From positions 1-15,617 of the forward strand of contig JADYZI010000163.1 in NCBI GenBank assembly GCA_020853255.1: 15,617 nt of DNA, written 5' to 3'. The position numbers were made by a program, and so were the translations under genes. The DNA comes from Acidobacteriota bacterium. Its GTDB lineage: Bacteria; Acidobacteriota; Blastocatellia; Pyrinomonadales; Pyrinomonadaceae. Position 1 is the stretch's first letter. Each line of letters opens with the position of its first letter. Shown here one piece after another: positions 7,914 through 15,400 of the stretch. Below the pieces are notes generated by a model that searched no databases, was not told the DNA's origin, and saw only the letters and a list, made by a program, of their open reading frames with translations.

Positions 7914-9013
7914 CAAAACAATTTCTCTATCGGTTTACCTGCATTCGGGTTCTGTTCACTGTAATCAAACCCGAGCAGGCGCGACGCGGTTGCGGCTATC
8001 TGATTCTGGTAGATCGTCGGCGAATCGCGCCACTCGCCACGCAAACGGCTGTCGGGGCCGATGGCTGCAAGCCAAATATACTGCGCACCTTCAACGTCCG
8101 ATCCGTGATCCGACCAATCGGCCGGCGTATTTCCGCGTCCGTGATCGGTCGTGATAATTATTGTTGTTTTATTTTTATACTGCGGGCTGCTCTGCAAATA
8201 TTCCCAAAGCTGTTTCAGATAATTGTCAGTAAGCTGCAGCGTTTGCAGCACGCGGTCGTAACGCTGATCATGGGCCCAATCGTCGGTCTCGCCGAGCCCG
8301 ATATAGAGCACTCGCGGTTTGTTTGTCCGCAAATGCGACATCGCAAAGCGAAAAGTATATGCATCGCTCCGAACACTGTCCCATGGCGTTCGGGCCTCGA
8401 ATTGCAAACGGTTGGCGTCCGCAATTCGCTCGTCCGGGCTCACATATTTTTCGTATCCGGCGTTGGATGCTATCGTGCCCGGCTTGCCTTCGACGATCCA
8501 ATCGATAACATCCCACGAGGCAAACGCCGCGACTTTCTGCGGGCCGACGCTCAGCTTTCGCCTTAGAAATTCAAGCACGCTTGAATTCGGATTTCGCAGC
8601 TTGTCGTTGCTCTTTATCACGTCGTCGTGTGCCTGGCCGGTGAGTATCTCGGAATATCCGGGATAAGAAAATCTGTGTGAATTGGTGATCTGTACTGTAC
8701 TGCCCTTACTCCGGTCTCCGGCGATCGAGCCATGCTGTTTCATTAGCACATTCCAAAAAAACGGCATTACCTTCGCCCGCCGCTCTTCGGGTGTCGCTGC
8801 CCAATACGCTTTATACAACGCCGTGTCCTCGACCTTTCCCTTTTTCGTGGCGGCTTTTATCACAGCGAGATCAAGCCCGCCGAACATCTCCTCGGTCCGC
8901 ACACCGTCGAGCGTGATCAGAATGACATTTTCGGTCTTGTGCTGTGCTTCGATCGCATTTGAACAAACGAGCAGAAGAACGACGATCAGGATAGAATTGA
9001 CATTTATCTTCAT
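7913..9013 (-). CDS. Exported alkaline-phosphatase-superfamily hydrolase (phosphodiesterase/nucleotide-pyrophosphatase-like)
   Basis: A 366-residue protein with an N-terminal signal peptide (cleavage near IEAQ, 21-24) and the metal-binding pattern of the alkaline phosphatase fold: LDGVR (35-39, metal D36), GETDDWAHD (241-249, D244/D245 and H248), TTDHGRG (288-294, D290-H291) and SDHG (301-304, H303). The segment [11 protein letters not shown] (116-126) aligns by eye with the TFPNxYxLxTG nucleophile block of phosphodiesterases, so S116 is the suggested nucleophile. The sulfatase signature CxPxR/SxPxR is absent. It starts 3 bp after the CutC gene and ends at the GH20 ATG, so it is part of the glycan operon. 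A role in removing a phosphate-type decoration from glycan, or releasing phosphate from sugar phosphates, is inference; the substrate is unknown. Confidence 0.8.
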   Translation of the reverse strand: MKINVNSILIVVLLLVCSNAIEAQHKTENVILITLDGVRTEEMFGGLDLAVIKAATKKGKVEDTALYKAYWAATPEERRAKVMPFFWNVLMKQHGSIAGDRSKGSTVQITNSHRFSYPGYSEILTGQAHDDVIKSNDKLRNPNSSVLEFLRRKLSVGPQKVAAFASWDVIDWIVEGKPGTIASNAGYEKYVSPDERIADANRLQFEARTPWDSVRSDAYTFRFAMSHLRTNKPRVLYIGLGETDDWAHDQRYDRVLQTLQLTDNYLKQLWEYLQSSPQYKNKTTIIITTDHGRGNTPADWSDHGSDVEGAQYIWLAAIGPDSRLRGEWRDSPTIYQNQIAATASRLLGFDYSEQNPNAGKPIEKLF

Positions 9014-9016
9014 GAT

Positions 9017-9769
9017 TTATGCCTGAGCCGGCTCCTCGACAGCCCGGATCACACCAGCGATCTTTTCTGCGTCGGTCACCTTATTTACATACTCCGGGCA
9101 AAGCTCATTGCCCATATAAACCCGTTGGTTTCGATATTCCATTTCGCTTTCTTTCTCAACAAACGCGGTGAAATGGATCTCGCGTGCACCCGTTTCGGCA
9201 ACTATTTGTCTCGCGTTCACTTCCCGTATTTCGCCGCATGCCATGATGGAAATTCTATCTCCGGCACGTTCGACAAGCCGCCCGATCAACCCGATCCCTT
9301 TTGCTGCCATCGCTTCCTGGCCTGAGGTAAGGACACGATCAACCCCGAGGGCGATCAGCGAATCGAGCGCTTCAAACGGATCGCGAGTCATGTCAAACGC
9401 CCTGTGAAACGTTACGGACATCGGCCGGGCAAGCCTGATAAGTTCTCGTGTTCGCGCCTCGTCCACGCAGCCGTCCGGAAGGAGAATTCCGATCACGACC
9501 CCGTTTGCACCGAGATCTTTTGCCGTCGAAATATCGCGTTTCATCACCTCAAACTCGATGTCCGAATAACAAAAGTCGCCGCCGCGCGGCCGGATAATTA
9601 CATGTACCGGAATATTCAGTTTTTCGCATGAAAGTGCGATCGATCCGGCACTCGGCGTCGTTCCGCCTTCGATCAGGTTGTCGCAAAGCTCGACCCTATC
9701 GGCACCGCCTTTCTCAGCAGCGGCGGCGGATTCAACCGAATCAACACAGATTTCTATCAGTGGCCTCAT
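9017..9769 (-). CDS. cutC: CutC-family TIM-barrel protein
   Basis: A 250-residue cytoplasmic protein of normal CutC length with the family blocks LIEICVDS (4-11), ADRVELCDNLIEGGTTPS (23-40), IIRPRGGDFCYSD (58-70), TFHRAFDM (120-127), RVLTSGQ (145-151) and the late EIHFTAF (197-203). The family was named for copper homeostasis in E. coli. As I recall, that phenotype has been disputed, and the fold (an 8-stranded barrel) suggests an enzyme. Here it overlaps the amidohydrolase gene by 4 bp (ATGA) and is embedded among glycosidases, with no copper-related gene nearby. A role in converting a sugar derivative is therefore more likely than copper handling, but the reaction is unknown. The usual TSGG is TSGQ and the usual GAGI block reads MACGEI (176-181); these may be subfamily features. 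No signal peptide. Confidence 0.9.
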   Translation of the reverse strand: MRPLIEICVDSVESAAAAEKGGADRVELCDNLIEGGTTPSAGSIALSCEKLNIPVHVIIRPRGGDFCYSDIEFEVMKRDISTAKDLGANGVVIGILLPDGCVDEARTRELIRLARPMSVTFHRAFDMTRDPFEALDSLIALGVDRVLTSGQEAMAAKGIGLIGRLVERAGDRISIMACGEIREVNARQIVAETGAREIHFTAFVEKESEMEYRNQRVYMGNELCPEYVNKVTDAEKIAGVIRAVEEPAQA

Positions 9770-10815
9770 CGCGAAAGCAGTTTCAGTGCATTTTCCCTAT
9801 AAACCATCCGCAAGACATCATCGGGCAGATCGATGCCGTAGATCTGCCAGCGGCCCTGCCGCGACGCGTGCGAAGGATAATCAAAATACTCGTCCCGAGT
9901 TTCAAGAAATCGGAAATGCAGGCGATACATTTCTTCGTCGGGCACGAGATCAGTGCCGAACAGAATTCGGTCGGCGTATTTCAGAAAGAACTCGCGTGAC
10001 GTGAATGGCTGGCGGCCCAACTCGGCGGTCCTGGCGCCGATATCAACATACAGATTCGGATTCGCATCAAGCAGCCGTCCGACATAGGCCAGGTCCTCGC
10101 TCTTTTCCGCCAAATGCGCGCAAACGAACGTCGTATTCGGATGACGTTGAAATATCGAATCGCGCTGGGCAAGCAATTCTTCTTTTGAAAAATGCGAGCC
10201 GTAAAAACCCCAGTCCGGATGCGCCGCCAACTCTTCGTAACGCTCGTTTAATCGGTCGATCGGCAGAAAAAACGCATCCGGGTCGGCGATGTGGAACATC
10301 ACCGGAAAATTCATTTCGCCTGCCTTTTCAAAGAACGGGACAAGCCGCTCATCGTCCACTTTCAAGAATTCGCCATTCTTATCTTTCAGCGTCAAGCCGA
10401 GATCTTTCCAAACCTTGATCCCGACAAAACCGGCCTCGGCCAACCGCTCGACACGCTCGACACACCTTTCCCAAAATCCGTCTTCGTGCAGATCGGTCCA
10501 GTCGAACCAAGCGTAGGTATCGAACCTATCAGCCGCCGCGGTTTTGAATTTGCGGTGCATCTCAAACGCTTCGTCGCCGACGCGCATTGTAATGTTGATG
10601 CATTTCTCAACGCCGCACGCGTCCATTACGTGAAGCACATTGTGCGGATCCTGTGCATCAAGATGATTGTGGTAATCGATCGACGGAAACTTCGATCTTT
10701 CAATATGATGCTCAGGCACGGCAAGCATCGAACGCGGCTCGAACTGCGATACCGGCAGCTCGACCTCGGCCTTTGCCGAAACCATCGCCACGAATTTGTC
10801 CTGAACATCTTCCAT
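9766..10815 (-). CDS. Amidohydrolase-2 (PF04909-type) metal-dependent hydrolase or decarboxylase
   Basis: A 349-residue protein without signal peptide, hence cytoplasmic. It has the amidohydrolase barrel pattern: IDYHNHLD (46-53, HxH ligands H49 and H51), GIKVWKDLG (132-140), FHIADP (174-179, H175), CAHL (232-235, H234) and FGTDLVP (286-292, D289). This is the ACMSD-like branch, whose members include decarboxylases, lactonases and hydrolases of carboxylated or cyclic compounds. The long N-terminal lead (about 45 residues before HxH) is not a signal sequence, so a later start such as M30 is conceivable. The gene lies 9 bp after GH27 and overlaps CutC by 4 bp. The two cytoplasmic products are flanked on both sides by exported glycosidases, which suggests they act on an imported breakdown product. 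The reaction is unassigned. Confidence 0.82.
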   Translation of the reverse strand: MEDVQDKFVAMVSAKAEVELPVSQFEPRSMLAVPEHHIERSKFPSIDYHNHLDAQDPHNVLHVMDACGVEKCINITMRVGDEAFEMHRKFKTAAADRFDTYAWFDWTDLHEDGFWERCVERVERLAEAGFVGIKVWKDLGLTLKDKNGEFLKVDDERLVPFFEKAGEMNFPVMFHIADPDAFFLPIDRLNERYEELAAHPDWGFYGSHFSKEELLAQRDSIFQRHPNTTFVCAHLAEKSEDLAYVGRLLDANPNLYVDIGARTAELGRQPFTSREFFLKYADRILFGTDLVPDEEMYRLHFRFLETRDEYFDYPSHASRQGRWQIYGIDLPDDVLRMVYRENALKLLSR

Positions 10816-10824
10816 ATGACGCCG

Positions 10825-12075
10825 CTATTTCTGTCCGACGCATCGAAGCCTGAACAATTTTGTTTCGTGGCTATCGACGCCGCCGTTCCACTGCGTTCCT
10901 TGCCCAACTGCTTTATGCAGCCATAGGTCCCTTATCTCAAACTCCCCGTTCAACCCTAGCTCGGAAAACTCGATCGCATAATTTTGACGAGCATCGCTGC
11001 GATTTAATATGGCGACGGCCGTGTCGCCGTTTGCGAGCGGTTTGACGAGAACATTCCAGACATTATTATTGATCTTCCGCACGCCTTGCATGCCAAGCGC
11101 GTCCTGATTGACCGCGATCACTTCTTCGTTCAACAAGATGCGCTTTGTCTCGGCATTCATCGAACGAACATCGTTGGTTGCGATCAAAGGGGCAGCCATA
11201 ATGCTCCACAGGCTCATGTTGCTTTGATATTCCGTATCGCTGCAGCCGCTGCCGCCGCCGTCGCCCGACGGGCCTTTTCGGCCATACAGCCCGACGATGA
11301 GCATGTCCGGATCGTTCCATCTGCCCGGACCGGCGTATTCATGCAGTTCTGCGTTTTCGTCCAGTATATCCATCAGCCCGACGCCCCATTTTTCCGAAGG
11401 CTTTTTCGCCCATTTGTCTCGGACATCATGCGTCGTTCGCCAAAGCTGGGCGCCCAGTCCCGCGGCCCACGACCACGGCCTCCGCTCGCCCCATTCACAA
11501 ACGCTGAACACGATGTCGCGGCCACTCTTTCTAAGCGCGTCGGCCATCGCCCTATATCGGACCTGTGCCGTTTGCGCGTCGCTCGGTGCTCCGCAATAAT
11601 CGTATTTCAAATAATCGACGCCCCACGCGGCAAATATCTTTGCGTCCTGCTCCTCAAAATTCAAACTAGCCGTATAACCGGCACAGGTAAGCGGCGCCGC
11701 ATCGGAATAAATGCCGAGCTTCATCCCTTTCGAATGGACATAATCGGCCAATGCCTTGATGCCGGACGGAAACTTTTTCGGGTCTGGAATTAAATTGTTC
11801 TTGTTGTCGCGGCCGCCCTGCCACCCGTCGTCAATCATCAGGTATTTGTAACCCGCCTTTACCATGCCCGAACGTTCCATCGCATCCGCCATCTCGCGAA
11901 GATCGCGCTCATTGATGTTCTCGCCAAAATAATTCCAGGTCATCCACCCCATCGGCGGCGTCTGAGCCAACAGTTCCCCACCCGAGGACCTGACCTGAGC
12001 CTCAACACCCGGCACACAAACTCCAAACCCCCAAACAAGCACCGCGACGGCAATTAACCCAAAGCAAAGACCCAC
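10825..12075 (-). CDS. GH27 alpha-galactosidase, exported (first gene of the operon)
   Basis: A 416-residue GH27 enzyme that hydrolyses terminal alpha-linked galactose. Motifs: PPMGWMTWN (40-48), LMIDDGWQ (79-86), KLGIYSDAA (119-127), DYLKYDYCGAP (154-164, nucleophile D159), SVCEWGERRPW (191-201), LWRTTHDVRDKW (211-222, acid/base D217) and GRWNDPDML (251-259), then a C-terminal beta-sandwich. The CEWG loop matches alpha-galactosidases of the plant/bacterial type. The glutamate reads the galactose 2-OH, whereas alpha-GalNAc-ases have Ser there, so galactosidase is preferred. A hydrophobic N-terminus ending in VEAQ (24-27) signals export. The start is a GTG; no ATG, GTG or TTG lies upstream in frame before the stop at 12193-12195. 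This start leaves the signal peptide without any basic residue, while the codons just upstream would supply several arginines, so a non-standard upstream start (CTG at 12096) should be considered. Confidence 0.9.
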   Translation of the reverse strand: MGLCFGLIAVAVLVWGFGVCVPGVEAQVRSSGGELLAQTPPMGWMTWNYFGENINERDLREMADAMERSGMVKAGYKYLMIDDGWQGGRDNKNNLIPDPKKFPSGIKALADYVHSKGMKLGIYSDAAPLTCAGYTASLNFEEQDAKIFAAWGVDYLKYDYCGAPSDAQTAQVRYRAMADALRKSGRDIVFSVCEWGERRPWSWAAGLGAQLWRTTHDVRDKWAKKPSEKWGVGLMDILDENAELHEYAGPGRWNDPDMLIVGLYGRKGPSGDGGGSGCSDTEYQSNMSLWSIMAAPLIATNDVRSMNAETKRILLNEEVIAVNQDALGMQGVRKINNNVWNVLVKPLANGDTAVAILNRSDARQNYAIEFSELGLNGEFEIRDLWLHKAVGQGTQWNGGVDSHETKLFRLRCVGQK

Positions 12076-12106
12076 CCTTTCGCGCCTTCGCCCCAGGTCG
12101 AAATGT

Positions 12107-12131
12107 CTTTCGTTTACTTTCTTTTCCTTTC
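12107..12131. promoter_or_regulatory. Three CTTTC motifs at exact 10-bp period: candidate DeoR/AgaR-type operator
   Basis: On the plus strand CTTTC occurs at 12107-12111, 12117-12121 and 12127-12131, one helical turn apart, in the leader of the glycosidase operon. From memory, E. coli AgaR (a DeoR-family repressor) binds a consensus built of repeated TTTC/TTTY units, and amino-sugar regulators of other proteobacteria are described with CTTTC repeats. The placement just downstream of the proposed transcription start fits a repressor site for the DeoR protein encoded behind the operon. The alternative is a purine-rich mRNA leader without operator function. A small perfect hairpin (CGAAA 12099-12103, TTTCG 12108-12112) overlaps the first motif. 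Confidence 0.4.
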
Positions 12132-12149
12132 TTTTTAAGATAATTGTGT

Positions 12150-12178
12150 AATATAGTCCAAAGAATCTAAAAAGACAA
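12150..12178 (-). promoter_or_regulatory. Sigma-70-like promoter of the glycosidase operon
   Basis: Read on the minus strand: -35 TTGTCT (12178-12173, 4 of 6 consensus bases), a spacer of exactly 17 bp, and -10 TATATT (12155-12150, 5 of 6). The predicted start is near 12143, giving a leader of about 67 nt before the GTG of GH27. The 8-mer TTGTGTAA (12144-12151, plus strand) overlaps the -10 end and the start site. Confidence 0.55.
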
Positions 12179-12358
12179 ACTCCCGCCGGAAACTACCTAT
12201 CTCTGCCAGTATCGGAAGTCGATCCCGAACTCAGACAGGTGCCCGGTCAAGAGGGGAATAAATTGGACTAAGGTTTTACCTCCTCCAAAGAAACAAAATT
12301 CCGATCTCACTTTTTGTGTAAGGAACTCGGCAAAAAATCAATAAGCAGTAGGGTATCC

Positions 12359-12424
12359 ACTCCATATTGGTGCCTCGATATGCATTGACGCCGACGGTTA
12401 CATCGAAGGACAACCATACGGAGT
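12359..12424 (+). other. Extended hairpin in the 5' leader of the delta-60 repeat gene
   Basis: The outer stem pairs ACTCC (12359-12363) with GGAGT (12420-12424). After one A/C mismatch it continues with TAT/ATA and, past a bulged T, GG/CC (to 12370/12414). The inner stem pairs CCTCGAT (12373-12379) with ATCGAAGG (12402-12409), with one bulged A. The loop is about 22 nt. The structure ends 53 nt before the ATG. It may affect mRNA stability or translation; it matches no riboswitch I recognise. Confidence 0.4.
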
Positions 12425-12460
12425 GCTCTGCTCCCTGTCCTGAATCTTACGAAATAAAAA

Positions 12461-12464
12461 GGAG
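12461..12464 (+). promoter_or_regulatory. Ribosome-binding site for the delta-60 repeat gene
   Basis: AAAAAGGAGAAC places GGAG at 12461-12464, 13 nt before the ATG at 12478. The spacing is long, but this is the only Shine-Dalgarno in reach. It supports ATG 12478 over the in-frame GTG at 12370 and over the ATG at 12487. Confidence 0.5.
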
Positions 12465-12477
12465 AACCTCGAAAATT

Positions 12478-15400
12478 ATGAAGACAATGTCTGGCCCGAA
12501 CTGTGCGGGTGGCCTCATCTTCCCTTTCCTGCTGATCGTCAGTCTCATCCTGCCTTTAACGGTCGGAGCAAATAGAGGTGGTCTGATCGCCGGAATTCTT
12601 CGCAGCAAGGAACAGTTCATGCTTGCATCTGGTTGGCGGTCCGGTGTGCCGCAGTGTGCCCCGGGCATTCTGGATCCTTCATTTGGCTCCAACGGAATTG
12701 TTTCGACGCCAGTATCAGTTAGTTCGGAGAATGCCTATGGGGCCATGATTCAACCCGACGGCAAGACTATCGTCGTCGGGTTGAACCAGGCCGTTCTTCT
12801 GGGTTCGAACAGCGCATTGATCTCACAGGCGGACTTTGTGGTGACTCGCTTGAATCCTGACGGTTCTTTTGATCCAGGGTTTGGTGATGGAGGCAAAGTA
12901 TTCACAGATTTTGGAACCAAAGGCGATTCGGCTCAGTCGGCTGCATATCAGCCCGATGGTAAAATAGTTGTCGCCGGCTTCAAAAGCCAAACTCCCAGCG
13001 GAGGGACAGGCGGTCCGGCAGATTTTGCATTGGCGCGATATAACCCTGACGGTTCACTTGATCAAAGTTTTGGAGCGGGCGGGAAAGTTGTGACCGATCT
13101 TGGAGGTAGTACTGAACAAGCGCGATCAGTCGCCATTCAACCGGATGGAAAGATTATTGTTGGCGGCAGCAGCAATGGTTTTGGTATCGCTCGCTACAAC
13201 CCGGACGGCTCGCTTGATCCTACATTCGGTGTCGGCGGTTTCATACGTGGTTCGTTGTTTAGCGCCAACAAAATGGCGCTTCAGCCCGATGGCAGGATCG
13301 TGACGACAGGCGCCGGATCCTCGGGCACCAGTTCCGTTTTTGTAACCGCACGGTTCAATACGGACGGTTCATTTGACGAGTCTTTTGGAAATGGCGGTTT
13401 CGTTCAAACGGATATTGGAGCCTATGAAGATACGCCGCGATCCGTAGCCATCGCACCCGACGGTAAAATTGTCGTCGTGGGGGTAAGTTACCATGGAGGT
13501 GGAACCGGGTCGCGTGCTTTTGCCACTGTCCGCTATAACGTGGACGGAACACTTGATACATCCTTCGGCGGAACTGGGATGGTAGTCACGGACCAGAATC
13601 CTGCCTATCCCAGCTATCAATTCAACGAAGGTTTTACGGTCGCGGTACAGTCTGATAGTAGAGTGGTTGTAGCAGGCACTGGGATGGTTCGGTATAACGC
13701 AAATGGAACACTCGACACAAGCTTCGGTACGAATGGCGGTCTCTTAACCAATCCGATCTCCCCCCAAGACATCACAGTATCGCTCGAAGGAAGGATCGTA
13801 GCGGTTGGAAGTATTAGTGAAGGTGCTTCTGACATCGGCGTTCTCCGTTACACGCCACAAGGGACGCTTGATCAAACTTTTGCGAGTGGCGGCCTTGCCA
13901 GACTTGAAATGTTCCGTGGCTACGATGCGGCACAGGCGATAGTTATTCAGCAGGACGGCAAGATAATTGCGGGAGGAGGAGGAACTGATTTCGGCGGTCA
14001 TCAATTTGCCGTGGCGCGCTATAATCTGGACGGATCCCTCGATACCACTTTCAGTGACGATGGAAAGGCTTACGCCCGAGTTGTATCAGCCGGAGCTCGC
14101 GGAATTGCGGTCCAGCAGGACGGTAAGGTCGTAGCGGTCGGAGTAAAGGATCAGACTTCCGGCAGTTATGACGACTTTGCCCTGGTCAGATGGAACGCGG
14201 ATGGCTCAGCTGACACAACATTCGGGCCAGGCGCAAACGGAATCGTCTCGACACCTTTTCCACGTGCATCTTCTGCTGACGAAGCCCTTGCCGTCGCAAT
14301 CCAATCTAACGGCAAGATCCTTGCCGCAGGATACGGTGCAGGTCTCGACAGCGGGAGCGGGCGTGATTTTGCACTCGCGCGATACAACAGTAACGGCGTG
14401 CTCGACCCACTGTTCGGTACCAGCGGCCTTGTGCTTACACCGGTCGGCATCCTTGATGATGTGGCAAGAGCGATCGAAGTTCAACCTGATGGGAAAATAC
14501 TTCTTGCGGGCATTGCCCGGCCGCAGGGTGCCACGACAAACGATTTTGCATTGGTGCGATACAACGCGAACGGTACTGTTGATACCTCGTTCGGAACAGG
14601 GGGCAAGGTGCTGACACCGATAGGTACTGTGAATGATGAGGCCAACGCAATGGCCCTTCAACCTGACGGGAAAATCGTTGTCGCCGGGTTTACGCGGAAT
14701 GGGACGGTGGACGACTTTGCCCTTGTCAGATATGGGCAAAATGGCTCACTCGATACCACGTTTGGAACGGGTGGCAAACTTACTCTGTCTCTGGGCGGCA
14801 GCACGAATATTATCCGTTCAGTGAAGATCCAGGACGATGAAAAGATAGTCGCAGTAGGAAGTCGTACTACTGGATCAGTAGCACAATTCGCCGTGGCCAG
14901 ATTCAATGCGGACGGTTCGCTCGATACCTCGTTTGGATTAAATGGCACTCTCTCTACATCTACGGGTGAATCCGGAAGCGAATCAAACGCCGTTGCTATC
15001 GATGCTCAAGGCATGATCGTTGCCGCCGGATTTAGCACAGTTAATGCGAACACCGACTTTACCCTTATGCGATATTTTGGGACTTGCGGCACTTCTACCA
15101 CAGGCGAAACTCTTTATGATTATGACGGCGATGGGAAGGCTGATCTGACCGTGCGGCGGCCGTCGAATAATATTTGGTATCTGCTGAGGACAACGGATGC
15201 GTTCACCGCGATGCAATGGGGATTGGCCGGTGATCGGATCGTGCCGGCGGATTATGATGGGGACGGGAGGACGGACATTGCGGTGTTTCGGCCATCGGAG
15301 GGCAAGTGGTACATCTTTATGTCGCAGACGGGGGCGTTTCAGGCGTTTAACTGGGGGCAGGATGGCGATCTGCCGGTGCCGACAGATCGGGACAATGATG

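Larger units (their letters stand above)
12076..12477. other. Divergent intergenic region between the operon and the repeat-protein gene
   Basis: These 402 bp contain no convincing gene. The left part holds the leader and promoter of the minus-strand operon. The middle (about 12196-12350) has no recognisable RNA family or transposon trace; stop codons at 12319-12321 and 12349-12351 close the frame of the right-hand gene. The 8-mer TTGTGTAA appears at 12144-12151 and 12314-12321. The right part holds an extended hairpin and the ribosome-binding site of the plus-strand gene. I see no convincing promoter for that gene. Confidence 0.6.

Noticed and set aside
7913..9013. Sulfatase
   Set aside because: The CxPxR/SxPxR formylglycine signature is not present.
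9017..9769. Copper homeostasis function for CutC
   Set aside because: No copper gene or metal-binding cluster is nearby and the gene is translationally coupled into a sugar operon. The name reflects family history only.
11086..11793. Open frame of 235 codons on the plus strand
   Set aside because: It is antisense to the GH27 catalytic domain, which has all expected active-site motifs. The plus-strand translation shows no recognisable domain.
10825..12075. GH27 as alpha-N-acetylgalactosaminidase
   Set aside because: The CEWG loop keeps the glutamate typical of alpha-galactosidases; GalNAc-specific members have a small residue there.
12370..12477. Upstream extension of the delta-60 gene to the in-frame GTG at 12370
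   Set aside because: The frame is open, but there is no ribosome-binding site before the GTG. The extension would bury the signal peptide, and a GGAG lies before the ATG at 12478.
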